Below, one piece after another: positions 53,820-62,814 of a stretch of 64,000 nucleotides of DNA. The DNA lies in NCBI GenBank assembly GCA_009773475.1, contig WSXV01000007.1, forward strand, positions 62,764 through 126,763, read 5' to 3'. The notes beneath the pieces are model-generated. The model was given only the letters and a program-made list of their open reading frames with translations, had not been told where the DNA came from and did no database searches. Position numbers and translations under genes: made by a program. Within the stretch, counting starts at the first letter, position 1. Every line of letters begins with the position of its first letter. Source of the DNA: Desulfobulbaceae bacterium (GTDB taxonomy: Bacteria > Desulfobacterota > Desulfobulbia > Desulfobulbales > Desulfocapsaceae).

Positions 53820-55082
53820 ATGGTTGTAAGCAAGTTGGTTCGTAGCCGGATCGGAGTGCTGGCCCTGTTGCTGCTTTCCGGCTGGGGATGCAGCCGGGAA
53901 CCGGCACCCTTTGTCTGCACCGACCCCATTGGTTGCGTGGATGTGGCCGCGCAAGAGCCGTTGAAGTTTGGGGTTCTTCAGGCCCTGAACGGTCAAGTTG
54001 CTCCTTTGGGTCAGGAACAGTTGCGGGGCATTGAACTTGCCCTGGCCAAGCATCGGAAAAAACTTCTCGGGCATCCCGTCATTCTCCAGATTGAGGATGA
54101 TGGCTGTACCGCAGAAGGAGGTGCCAATGCTGCCCTGAAGATTATTGCCGATCCCCAGGCCGTGGCCATCCTCGGAAGCACCTGTTCGGGAGCAGCTGTA
54201 ACTGCCTCAGCAGTCATGACCAATGCGGGCTTGACCATGATCTCCGGCAATAACAGCGCCCCCTTTCTCACGTCCATTGGCGGCAAACGGGCTCCCCACT
54301 GGCAGCCCGGCTATTTTCGCACTGCCTCCAATGAAGAGGCGGCGGGGAAGGTGGCGGCACAATATGCCCATGCAAACCTCGGAATTCGGAAGGCCGCCAC
54401 CATTCAAGATGGCGATGTCTATACCCGCGGTCTGGTTGAGGGCTTTGAGCAGGAGTTCCGCCGGCTTGGCGGTGATATTGTGTTGTCTGCCGGTGTCGAT
54501 AAAGGCGATGCGCAGATGCAGCCGGTCTTGACGGCCGTCGTGGAAGCCGGGGCGCAGTTGCTCTTTTTCCCGTTGTTTCAGCCCGAAGGCAATCGTATCC
54601 TGCTCCAGAGTAAGGGGTTGGCCGGTCTTGAGCAGGTTGTTCTGATGAGTGACGGGGCGCTGATTGAGAAGTCTTTCCTTGACGCGGTCGGGGAGAAGGG
54701 CAAGGGCATGTATTTTGTCGGCCCAGCCAGCGCCAACGGGGCGTTTGTCAAGGCCTTGGCACAGGAGTATGTCGCGACCTTTAAGGCTCCGCCATCGACC
54801 AGCTATTATCTGAACGCCTATGATTCGGTGAATCTGCTTTTTGCCGCCATTGAAAAGGTAGCAGTGAAAGAGAAGGATGGGACCCTCCACATCGGCCGTC
54901 AGGCGCTCCGGGATGCCCTGTATATGACCCAAATGTTTGACGGGGTTGCAGGAAGACTGTCCTGTGATAAGTTCGGCGATTGTGCCCGGCCGATCTTTAA
55001 CGTGCTTCGTCTCGATGATCCGGCGGCAGGGGTTGAAGGGCTGCAGGCCAACGTGCTGTTCACCAATGCGGTTCAGCCATGA
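53820..55082 (+). CDS. Branched-chain amino acid type binding lipoprotein, partner of a kinase
   Basis: An N-terminal hydrophobic segment with a lipobox-like SGWGC points to lipid anchoring. The mature part is a type I periplasmic binding protein (LivJ/leucine-binding-like): FGVLQALNGQVAPLGQEQLRGIELAL, ILGSTCSGAAVTA, MISGNNSAPFLT, YLNAYDSVNLLFAAI. The length is 420 aa. CGGAG precedes ATG. No Liv permease or ATPase genes are present. A TorS-like hybrid kinase gene follows after about 40 bases, so it very probably presents a ligand, amino acid or other small molecule, to that kinase (inference). Confidence 0.85.
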   Translation: MVVSKLVRSRIGVLALLLLSGWGCSREPAPFVCTDPIGCVDVAAQEPLKFGVLQALNGQVAPLGQEQLRGIELALAKHRKKLLGHPVILQIEDDGCTAEGGANAALKIIADPQAVAILGSTCSGAAVTASAVMTNAGLTMISGNNSAPFLTSIGGKRAPHWQPGYFRTASNEEAAGKVAAQYAHANLGIRKAATIQDGDVYTRGLVEGFEQEFRRLGGDIVLSAGVDKGDAQMQPVLTAVVEAGAQLLFFPLFQPEGNRILLQSKGLAGLEQVVLMSDGALIEKSFLDAVGEKGKGMYFVGPASANGAFVKALAQEYVATFKAPPSTSYYLNAYDSVNLLFAAIEKVAVKEKDGTLHIGRQALRDALYMTQMFDGVAGRLSCDKFGDCARPIFNVLRLDDPAAGVEGLQANVLFTNAVQP

Positions 55083-55122
55083 ACAGTTGTTCCCCGTTCA
55101 AATGAGAGTCTGGGAATTCATT

Positions 55123-57846
55123 ATGGCCTTTTGGCAACGTATGAGAAATTTTATAAAAACCGGCTTAAGCATCAAGGCCCGTCTTGGAATGGGGATCGCT
55201 TTGTTGCTGGTATTGACCTTGGCCAACGCCGTCGCCGTGCTGGTCGGCAGGTCTTTGTTGGAGCATGCGGAAGAGGTCATGGCTGATAACCAGGCGATCG
55301 AGCGTCTGGTGCTGGAGATGAATTATGGAATGCAGCGAGCGCGCCGGCTGCATAGTGATTTCTTCCTTCATGCCCCGGAGATCGGATTTGTAGCGGCGCA
55401 CGAACAGTACGCCCAGCCCTCGGTGCGGCAGATTTCCCAAGTGGTCACCTTGAGCAAGGCTCTGCAGGAGTTGGTCGAACAGTCGGTTGTGGGTGAGGGA
55501 CTGCACGCAAATCATGTGGATGTGAATCTCTATCTTTCCTTTGCCAAACGGTTTGCCGACACCTCCATTGAGTCGGTAGAAGTCTTTACCGGATTGCATG
55601 CCCCAATACGGGGTCTGGCGCCTCAACTGGACGGAGTCTTAAAAGAAATTTCCGGGGAATTAGACCGGGAGAGCGAGTCTTTTCGGTTGTTTATGGATCT
55701 GAAATCTCATGTTCAGGAATACCGTCTTTCCCGTCAGCGGCCTGAGATGCAGAGTGCCTTTAATGTCGAACGAACACTTATTCAATCACTGCACAATGAT
55801 CCCCTCGTGGGTGAGGACAGGCGTCAAAAGATTCTCAGTCTCCTGGAACAGGGACGGAGTCTTGCCGTCAAGATCCTTGTGGCCGAAACCTCCCTCAAGT
55901 CCCAATTAAATGATTTCGCCCTACAGGCTGTGGCTGTACGCGGTGTTTCCATGGCGCTTGCAGAAATGGCCAAAAAAGAGGTGGAGCATTCTCAACAAAA
56001 AATTCGCAGCATCCGCCAACTGGTCGTCTATATTACCCTGGTAATGACCCTGACGGGATTCGTTGCAGCATTTTTTGTCGCCCGCATGTTCAATCATTCC
56101 GTGATCCGACGAGTGGACCGCTTGACCCGGTGCGCCGGAGAACTCAGAGAGGGCAATCTTGAGGTGCTAATCCCTGAGGATTCGGGCGATGAACTAGGGC
56201 AACTGGCGCGGACATTTAACCTTATGAGTGCCCGTATCAGAGGGCTTGTGAATAATCTGGAACTGAAGGTCGAACAGCGCACGGCTGAACTATTGGCCAG
56301 TGAGAGCCGATATCGCCAGCTTTTTGAGAATTCCAGCAGCGGGGTGATTATCTATGAGGCCTGTGATCAGGGCAACGACTTTATTATCAGGGATTGCAAC
56401 AGGGCTGTCGAAACCATTGAACAGATTCCCAGGCAGGAGTTGATTAGCCACAAGGTCAGCACTGTGTTTCCCGGGATTCGGGAGTCTGGTCTTTTATCAC
56501 TGATGCAGAGTGTGTGGGAGACTGGTCAGCCGACCATAAAGGTGCTGGGGTATTATGCCGATGAAAGGGTACGCGGATGGCGTGAAAATGCAGTCTATAA
56601 ACTTGCTTCCGGCGAAATTGTTTGCATCTATAATGATCGCACCGCAGAAAAACAGGCCGAGGCGGAAAAGCTGGCCATGGAGGTCAAGTTTCAGCGTGCC
56701 CGGAAGATGGAGGCTCTGGGGCTGCTTGCAGGCGGCGTTGCCCACGATTTAAACAATATTCTGTCCGGAATTGTCGGCTTTCCCGATATTCTTCTGATGC
56801 ATCTGCCGCAGGACAGTGAGTTGCGAAAGCCCGTTGGGATCATTAAAGATTCAGGGCTGCGCGCCGCCGCAGTGGTTGCCGATCTGCTCACCGTGGCCCG
56901 CGGTGCCACCGGGCGGCGGGAGATTGCCGGACTCAATAGCCTGGTGCTTGAATATCTTGCCTCGCCTGAGCATCTGCCCTTTGTGGCACGACATCCGCAG
57001 GTGGAATGTGTCACCCGCCTTGATCCGAACCAGCCGCCCATTTTCTGCTCGCCTGTTCATATTAAAAAATGCATCATGAATCTAGTGAGCAACGCGATGG
57101 AATCCATTGACGGGGCCGGTCAGGTGGTGCTTTCCACCGGCAAGGAACTCGTGACAGATCAGGTGGCCCTGGAAAACAACGTCAATCCCGGAGAATATGC
57201 GGTTCTCCATATCTCCGATACCGGCAAGGGGATTCAGGAGAAGGATCTGGAACATATCTTTGAACCCTTTTATTCCAAAAAAATTATGGGGATCAGTGGA
57301 ACCGGGCTGGGCCTGGCCGTGGTCTGGAACAGCGTTATCGATCATGGTGGAATGATTCAGGTGAAAAGCAGCCCGGCCGGAACCGATTTCTCCCTTTATT
57401 TCCCTCTGGCAGAGCGGGGGAGCGTTGAAGCTGGGAAGAGTGTTGAAACGGGCGATTTTCGCAGTCGGGGAGAAAGGATACTGATTGTGGACGATGAGAT
57501 CATGCTGCGTGATCTTGCCGCTGCCATGCTCAGCAGTCTTGGTTATGGTGTTGAGGTCGCCGTATCGGGCGAAGAGGCAGTGGCGTATTGCCAAACCCAT
57601 ACCGTCGATCTGGTGTTACTGGATATGATGATGGAGCCGGGGATCAATGGGCTGGAAACCTACCGGCAGCTCCTTGCCCTTTCGCCCACCCAGAAGGCGA
57701 TTGTGATAAGCGGCTATGCCGAGACGGATGATGTGAAGGCGGTTCAGGTCCTGGGAGCTAAAAGGTTCCTCAAAAAACCCTACTCCATTGGACAGTTAGG
57801 CCGTGCGGTACGGTATGAACTGGACGGTAATATGACGGGAATATGA
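55123..57846 (+). CDS. TorS-like membrane hybrid kinase with receiver
   Basis: Order: membrane helix (about 18-45), a long helical periplasmic domain (about 50-290) like the TorS/NIT-type four-helix sensor, a second helix (about 300-325), HAMP (RVDRLTRCAGELREGN), coiled coil, PAS (about 400-510), HisKA with H541 (GGVAHDLNN), ATPase with GTGLGLAVVWN, and receiver with D834 (LLDMMMEPG). It probably receives signals from the binding lipoprotein upstream, as TorS does from TorT. ATG at 55123 has GGGA about eight bases ahead; 55102 is possible. The length is 907 aa. Confidence 0.88.
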   Translation: MAFWQRMRNFIKTGLSIKARLGMGIALLLVLTLANAVAVLVGRSLLEHAEEVMADNQAIERLVLEMNYGMQRARRLHSDFFLHAPEIGFVAAHEQYAQPSVRQISQVVTLSKALQELVEQSVVGEGLHANHVDVNLYLSFAKRFADTSIESVEVFTGLHAPIRGLAPQLDGVLKEISGELDRESESFRLFMDLKSHVQEYRLSRQRPEMQSAFNVERTLIQSLHNDPLVGEDRRQKILSLLEQGRSLAVKILVAETSLKSQLNDFALQAVAVRGVSMALAEMAKKEVEHSQQKIRSIRQLVVYITLVMTLTGFVAAFFVARMFNHSVIRRVDRLTRCAGELREGNLEVLIPEDSGDELGQLARTFNLMSARIRGLVNNLELKVEQRTAELLASESRYRQLFENSSSGVIIYEACDQGNDFIIRDCNRAVETIEQIPRQELISHKVSTVFPGIRESGLLSLMQSVWETGQPTIKVLGYYADERVRGWRENAVYKLASGEIVCIYNDRTAEKQAEAEKLAMEVKFQRARKMEALGLLAGGVAHDLNNILSGIVGFPDILLMHLPQDSELRKPVGIIKDSGLRAAAVVADLLTVARGATGRREIAGLNSLVLEYLASPEHLPFVARHPQVECVTRLDPNQPPIFCSPVHIKKCIMNLVSNAMESIDGAGQVVLSTGKELVTDQVALENNVNPGEYAVLHISDTGKGIQEKDLEHIFEPFYSKKIMGISGTGLGLAVVWNSVIDHGGMIQVKSSPAGTDFSLYFPLAERGSVEAGKSVETGDFRSRGERILIVDDEIMLRDLAAAMLSSLGYGVEVAVSGEEAVAYCQTHTVDLVLLDMMMEPGINGLETYRQLLALSPTQKAIVISGYAETDDVKAVQVLGAKRFLKKPYSIGQLGRAVRYELDGNMTGI

Positions 57847-57882
57847 CGGGCACTGCGCCCACCAACTTCCCAACCGGCCGGC

Positions 57883-59190
57883 TTATTGCCTTGGCCCCTT
57901 TTCATCCGTCTCCAGAACAATTTTAACGTACCGGTTTTTCACATTTCGCAGCTTGATCTCCTTCCTGCCAAGGCCCACACAGACATGCCGGCCCATAATC
58001 TGGAAGGGGCCGACGATGGAGTTTGCGCCCAGGACCGTGTAGCACCCCGGTGCCAGGGAGTAAGTTTGGATGGTCAGGACGTTGTTGTTGTGGGTGCTCT
58101 GACTGCCGCCATACGGATTGGCCAACGGCTCGCCGATGAAGATGCCCTGGCCGGGCATGGCAACGCTTTTCCAGTAGGACTCAATCAAGGTCTGGCCGCT
58201 GGTGTAGTGGGCAATTAAAACGCCGGGGTTCGGGAATTTAGCGGGGTAGTTGCATGGTTCGACCACTGCGCCATAACTGCCGGTGGCGCCCGCCTCCAGC
58301 CAGCGCAGGCTGCTCATCTGGGAACTGTCGGTGAGCTGGCCGCCGGTGGAGGTCAGGTGATCGGCAATGGCTCCGGGAATAAAGGTATTTGTGGAAAGCC
58401 CGGAAACACTTGTCTTACCGGTGAAATAGAAGAGAACGTCGGTTTTATTTTCGATGCTATCGGCCTTGATATGTTCCAGCTTGACGATGCCTCCCAGAAC
58501 TTTCTGCAAGTGTTCAAACTCTGCTGCCCGTACGTTGCGGTGCTGGTCGCTGGTATCCACCAGATAACCGGTGCCGACGGGATAGCTGCTGTCGGACTGC
58601 ACCCCCCGGTCGATCAGCTTTTTGACCTCCTCAAAACTCTCTCCTGCCAGACTCATGGTCGGGCGCAGGCCAAAATCGCTGAATGGCGCAACGCTGGTGG
58701 AATTAAAGTAGAGGCTCATCTGCGTGGTTGTGCAGCCTTGGGCGCAGAACTTCTGGTCGAAGCCGGCGGCAAAGGCCGTGGTGATGGACATGCAGTCCAC
58801 CCGGTAGGGTTTGGCCCAGGTCAAGGCGAAGGCCTGCACTTGATGCGGGGTTGCGGCATCGACCTGGGCCTTGATACGGGCGAACTCCTCCCTGCTCATG
58901 ACCGTTGAGTCCGGCGTGAAGCGGACATGGATCATGTTGGCGTCAGGAATGCCGCGCCTGGACTGGTAGTAATTGCCGATCTTGACACTGAGCGGGTCGG
59001 CATCATTGATGATAACCGCTAGATCCTGCGCGCCGAGGTTGTTCTTGGGGAGAATGACACTTGGCCTCGACGTATTGAGGATAATGGCTGAGCTGGTGTT
59101 TGCCGCACACCCGAGCTCTGGCCGGCATGGGGTCAGGAGAAGGAAGAGGGTGATGATGAGACAACTATGCAACGGTTTTTTTTTTCGCAT
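57883..59190 (-). CDS. Exported TIGR03790-family protein of unknown function
   Basis: A signal peptide (HSCLIITLFLLLTPCRPELGCA) leads to the family signature: LAVIINDADPLSVKIGNYYQSRRGIPDANMIHVRF, ALTWAKPYRVDCMSITTAFAAGF and a later VEPCNYPAKFP stretch. Family members are about 350-450 aa and of unknown function, exported from Gram-negative bacteria. Here 435 aa. There is no clear ribosome site before the ATG. It converges on the TorS-like kinase with 36 bases between stops. No obvious partner nearby. Confidence 0.75.
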   Translation of the reverse strand: MRKKKPLHSCLIITLFLLLTPCRPELGCAANTSSAIILNTSRPSVILPKNNLGAQDLAVIINDADPLSVKIGNYYQSRRGIPDANMIHVRFTPDSTVMSREEFARIKAQVDAATPHQVQAFALTWAKPYRVDCMSITTAFAAGFDQKFCAQGCTTTQMSLYFNSTSVAPFSDFGLRPTMSLAGESFEEVKKLIDRGVQSDSSYPVGTGYLVDTSDQHRNVRAAEFEHLQKVLGGIVKLEHIKADSIENKTDVLFYFTGKTSVSGLSTNTFIPGAIADHLTSTGGQLTDSSQMSSLRWLEAGATGSYGAVVEPCNYPAKFPNPGVLIAHYTSGQTLIESYWKSVAMPGQGIFIGEPLANPYGGSQSTHNNNVLTIQTYSLAPGCYTVLGANSIVGPFQIMGRHVCVGLGRKEIKLRNVKNRYVKIVLETDEKGPRQ

Positions 59191-59318
59191 GATGATGGCA
59201 GAGGAGCGGTAACAGAGGCGTCAGGCGCTGGTCAGAAGGGAACGCTGTTCCGTGGTTGTTTTTTTTACAGCTCGGGGAAAAAACAATTCTACAAGTTGAT
59301 GACGCAATTTTTCATACA

Positions 59319-59366
59319 AAACGGGGACTGTCAACCGAATCTTTGGTTGACAGTCCCCGTTTCTTT
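59319..59366 (-). terminator. 18-bp hairpin terminator after the psr-type genes
   Basis: AAACGGGGACTGTCAACC (59319-59336) pairs exactly with GGTTGACAGTCCCCGTTT (59345-59362), eight-base loop. T-runs follow on both strands, so it works either way; it lies after the 3' end of the Fe-S subunit gene (ends 59550). Confidence 0.8.
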
Positions 59367-59401
59367 TCACCACCATTTTCATTCATCCCCTAACTTCAAG
59401 T

Positions 59402-59515
59402 CCCCTCCTTGTTTTTAACCCCGATGAACGGGATAAGTGTCTTTAACAGATTATTTTCTTGTAAAAAAAAACAAGAAAATAATCTGTAAGTCACTAAGGA
59501 GGGGGGTGGGGGTGG
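59402..59515. repeat. Nested inverted repeats with A-rich loop
   Basis: Inside, ACAGATTATTTTCTTGT (59446-59462) pairs perfectly over 17 bases with 59471-59487 across an eight-A loop. Outside, CCCCTCCTT (59402-59410) pairs with AAGGAGGGG (59496-59504), which runs into GGTGGGGGTGG. The region looks like a small mobile or repeat element and shares its C/G-rich edge with 42593-42631 and 43813-43928. Confidence 0.6.
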
Positions 59516-59549
59516 TTCTTCTTTCAAGGAAAAAAGATTCGATCAGGCT

Positions 59550-60365
59550 TTATCCGTTCTTCTTTTCCTCTTCCTTGCCTAGTCCCTGCACAAGCATGGC
59601 CCCGGCCAGGCCAAGAAGGCCCAGATCCTGGGCTTTGCGCATCGCCGGTTTGACCATGGCCGTCAGCATTGTCCGCCGATTAATGGCATCGATATCGGCT
59701 AATGCCGCTGGCGTGTAGTCCTGGAAAAGAAGACTGATATCTTTCTTCTTGCCGTAATACATCGAGTTTGGGCCAATGCTGCCGCCTTTCGGCTCCAGTC
59801 CTTTTGCACCTTTCTTGACATACTTGGCAACTTCTGAGTTTGGATCATCAAGATCGCCGAAGATCCGGGCATTGGTGATACAGGTCTGCACGCAGGCAGG
59901 CAGAAGCCCGGCCTCCACGCGCGGCATGCAGTAGGTGCATTTGTCTGCCTTGCCGTCTCCGACATCATCAATCATTGCCGGGTTGATATAGCGGGCATTG
60001 TAAGGGCAGACCTCGACACAGGCGCCACAGCCGAGGCAGCGGCTTTTGTCGATCTGGACGGTTCCGTTGATGGGATCTTTCCAGGTTGCGGCCACGGATT
60101 TGGTGATGGTCTTGCCGGTGGCGTCGGTAAAGGTCATCTTCACCGGATCGGCTGGGCAGACATCCACGCAGGGTGGTTTTGTGCAGTGATTGCAGAGACC
60201 GGGATAGTAGGTGGAGGCAAGCTCGTTTCCTACCTTGCTCGGCCCCAGGCGGTAGACCCAGTTGCGGTGAAACTCCACCGGAACCTCCCATTCCGACAAA
60301 CAGGCAATGGTGCAGGCGTGACAGCCGACACAGCGTTCAAGATCGATGATCATTCCATATTGCAT
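59550..60365 (-). CDS. Four-cluster Fe-S subunit of a DMSO-family reductase (PsrB/NrfC-like)
   Basis: Four cysteine groups are visible: CVGCHACTIAC, CNHCTKPPCVDVCP, CLGCGACVEVCP and CTYCMPRVEAGLLPACVQTC, the set for four cubane clusters. It is a 271-residue electron-transfer subunit that should stand between the molybdopterin subunit and the membrane. The C-terminal 50 residues are an extension with AQDLGLLGLAGAMLVQGLGK, a hydrophobic stretch that might tether it to the membrane. AGGAGG precedes ATG 60365; an upstream frame is unlikely. No NrfD/PsrC-type anchor gene follows. Confidence 0.88.
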   Translation of the reverse strand: MQYGMIIDLERCVGCHACTIACLSEWEVPVEFHRNWVYRLGPSKVGNELASTYYPGLCNHCTKPPCVDVCPADPVKMTFTDATGKTITKSVAATWKDPINGTVQIDKSRCLGCGACVEVCPYNARYINPAMIDDVGDGKADKCTYCMPRVEAGLLPACVQTCITNARIFGDLDDPNSEVAKYVKKGAKGLEPKGGSIGPNSMYYGKKKDISLLFQDYTPAALADIDAINRRTMLTAMVKPAMRKAQDLGLLGLAGAMLVQGLGKEEEKKNG

Positions 60366-60573
60366 TATAAAAATCCTCCTAAAAAAATGCTCATTCCAGT
60401 GTGTATGCAGGCCGACAGTCTCACAGGACGCGTCATTGCCGTCCCTGGCTCGCACGATGCGAAAGCATCCATGCTCTGCAGTTGTTCGGCGCAGCTTTTG
60501 ATCATCATCATTCGCTGCCGTGCGTTTGTCTGTTCGGTGTCAACGTGCATACAGTGTGGAATCAAGAGTTGGT
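60366..60573. other. 208-base gap between the catalytic and Fe-S subunit genes
   Basis: Unusually long for a psr-type operon. It contains a GATGC-GAAA-GCATC hairpin near 60457-60470 and opposing CCAGTGTGTATGCAG / GTGCATACAGTGTGG stretches near its two ends that may pair. A frame of 70 codons starts at TTG and is not convincing. Processing or attenuation between subunits is possible. Confidence 0.4.
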
Positions 60574-62814
60574 TCAAGCCGGCATGTCCAGGGTCTTGCC
60601 ATCCTTGGTCAGTCTAACAAAGTTATTTCGCATTCCATGAACGCCGGACTCCGGGTCTATGGCGATCTTGGTGATCAGGCTCTGCTCATCTACACCCTTG
60701 CCGCCACAGACGGACAACATGGGATTGACCATTCCGTAGCCATGGTACATATAGACACAATCCTTCCTGATCCCCGGGGTCACCTTGACGATGGTGGTGG
60801 TGCGCGATTTGACTCCCTCGCTGTTGATAAATCCCACTGTGTCGCCCTCTTTCAAACCAAGTTTGGCCGCCACTTCATTGTTAAGCCAGACTGGATTTAC
60901 CGGCATCGCATGATGCAGCCAGATGTTGTTCTGGGTACGGCTGAATGAATGAACCGGCGCACGTCCAAAGAGCAGACGGGCATGACCGGCGGGGACATTT
61001 TCCACCGGGATATAGGTGGGAGCGCCAGGGAAGCCGGCTGCGGCAATCTCATCACTGAACAGCTGCACCATGAAATCCTCGGGCACGGCACCGGCAGGCT
61101 TGCCCGGCTGCAAGTGGATGCCGCCCTCCGCCTTGATCGAGGCCAGGGTTGTTTTGGAAACCTCCAGGGTCTTGTTCACCAGTTCTTCCAGGGTCTGGAC
61201 CGGAATATCCTGCTCGTGGCCCATACGTTTGGCGATTTCGTTGGTGATATAGACCTGATCCTTGCGCTCAAACTGGGCTTCCACCATGGGATACCGAGGG
61301 GCGATGTACTGGGTTGGTTCGGTATCACCGGCCTTGGCATAGGTTGCACCGACCTTGATTTCGTCAAACCGTTCCAGATAGGAGGCCTCGGGAAGGAGAA
61401 TGTCGGCCCACATGGTGACATCGGTGGGCATGACATCGACACACATCACAAAATCCATGGCCTTGAAGACCTGCTTCATCTTCTCCTGATTGGGGATGGT
61501 CTGCATCGGATTCTGGCCCCAGACCACACAGCCTTTGATGGGATAAGGCTTGCCGCTGATCGCACAGTCACGGATGAGTTCGGTTGGGGTGCCTGGCGGG
61601 GCATAGGGGTGATGCATTTTATCGTTGTTGAAATTCAGGTTGTGCTCATTCCCATGTTCCGCAGCGGCCCAGCTGGTTTTGTTCAGTTTTGGTTTTTTGG
61701 GAGGCAGCCAGCCTCCTTTCACATAATAGGCGCCAAGCAGGGCAGTCAGGCAGGCCAAGGCCCGACCACGCTGGAAGTCATTGCCATACCAGGAGGAGAA
61801 GCGGCCGGGGTGGATGGTTACATTTGGGGCATTAGCAGCAAGCAGATCTGCCACCTCTTTGATCTGAGCTGCAGGAATTTCACATTCCTTGGCAGCCTTG
61901 TCCAGGGTCCAATCGGCAATGGACTGGGAAAACTTGTCAAACCCGACGGTATGGTTGGTGACAAATTCCTGGTTGTATTTTTTGTTCTGCACCAGGTAAT
62001 TCATAATGGCGAGAAGGTAGGCGGTATCGGTGCCTGGTTTGATCTGTACCCAGATGTCAGATTTAGCAGCCGAGGCTGAGTAGCGGGGGTCGGCGACAAT
62101 CAGTTTGGCGCCGTTCTGGAGTCCTTTGATATAGGTTTTGGTGTGAGAGACATGGATGTTCTCACCAAAATGACAGCCGACAAGAAAGATGACCTTGGCG
62201 TTGGCCATGTCCACATACTCTTCGGGAGCCTCGTTGATGGTGGCCATATAGGCGGTATCGCGAACGCCACGGCATTGAAAGAAAGAAGCCTCACTGACAT
62301 TGTGGGTGCCCACCGTACGCTCAAAGTAGTGCATGGGATATTTCGCTGAGGCGCCATGGGGAAAAACACAGATTCCTTGGGGGCCATGTTGGTCAACCAC
62401 GGCCTTGAGTTTGCTGCCGCATTCATCCAGGGCCTCCTGCCAGGAGATTCGTTTCCATACCGGCTCGCCGCGTTTGCCCACGTTTTTTAAGGGGTATTTT
62501 AGACGATCGACATCATAGAGCAGCTTGATCCCGGCGTTGCCGCGGGCGCAGATGGAGGTGCCGTTGTCGATGGATTTTGGGTTGCCCTCAAGTTTAATCA
62601 ACTGACCGTCACGGACCTTGCCCACCATCTGGCAGCGCCAGAAGCACATCTCGCAGAGCCCGCCCACAACCGTCGTGTCGTTCATGGTGCCCTTTGGTTC
62701 CAGGGACGCCTTGGTAACTCCTGTTTCCGCGCAGACGACCTTGGACAGCGGTATGGAAACCGCTGCCAGGGATGCCGTCTGAAGGAATTTACGCCTCGTT
62801 ACATTGAAAGCCAT
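60574..62814 (-). CDS. Tat-exported molybdopterin oxidoreductase (polysulfide/thiosulfate/tetrathionate-type catalytic subunit)
   Basis: Twin-arginine signal VTRRKFLQTASLAAVSI; then a [4Fe-4S] binding motif CEMCFWRC...C (C-x2-C-x3-C-x27-C); the cysteine in SFFQCRGVRDTAYM is the likely molybdenum ligand; later VVWGQNPMQTIP and VMPTDVTMWADILLPEASY are typical of PsrA/PhsA/TtrA-type enzymes. The length is 746 aa. CGGAGG precedes ATG 62814. Its substrate, sulfur compounds or another oxyanion such as arsenate, cannot be fixed. Overlaps the torD gene end by 26 bases. Confidence 0.87.
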   Translation of the reverse strand: MAFNVTRRKFLQTASLAAVSIPLSKVVCAETGVTKASLEPKGTMNDTTVVGGLCEMCFWRCQMVGKVRDGQLIKLEGNPKSIDNGTSICARGNAGIKLLYDVDRLKYPLKNVGKRGEPVWKRISWQEALDECGSKLKAVVDQHGPQGICVFPHGASAKYPMHYFERTVGTHNVSEASFFQCRGVRDTAYMATINEAPEEYVDMANAKVIFLVGCHFGENIHVSHTKTYIKGLQNGAKLIVADPRYSASAAKSDIWVQIKPGTDTAYLLAIMNYLVQNKKYNQEFVTNHTVGFDKFSQSIADWTLDKAAKECEIPAAQIKEVADLLAANAPNVTIHPGRFSSWYGNDFQRGRALACLTALLGAYYVKGGWLPPKKPKLNKTSWAAAEHGNEHNLNFNNDKMHHPYAPPGTPTELIRDCAISGKPYPIKGCVVWGQNPMQTIPNQEKMKQVFKAMDFVMCVDVMPTDVTMWADILLPEASYLERFDEIKVGATYAKAGDTEPTQYIAPRYPMVEAQFERKDQVYITNEIAKRMGHEQDIPVQTLEELVNKTLEVSKTTLASIKAEGGIHLQPGKPAGAVPEDFMVQLFSDEIAAAGFPGAPTYIPVENVPAGHARLLFGRAPVHSFSRTQNNIWLHHAMPVNPVWLNNEVAAKLGLKEGDTVGFINSEGVKSRTTTIVKVTPGIRKDCVYMYHGYGMVNPMLSVCGGKGVDEQSLITKIAIDPESGVHGMRNNFVRLTKDGKTLDMPA

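Noticed and set aside
53820-57846. Branched-chain amino acid ABC transport operon
   Set aside because: Only the binding protein is present; no permease or ATPase, and a hybrid kinase follows.
60365-60577. 70-codon frame between the psr-type genes
   Set aside because: Begins with TTG, no ribosome site, overlaps the catalytic gene's end, and shows no family features.
59550-62814. Calling this a specific arsenate or thiosulfate reductase
   Set aside because: Residues visible place it in the polysulfide/thiosulfate/tetrathionate-type group but do not fix the substrate.
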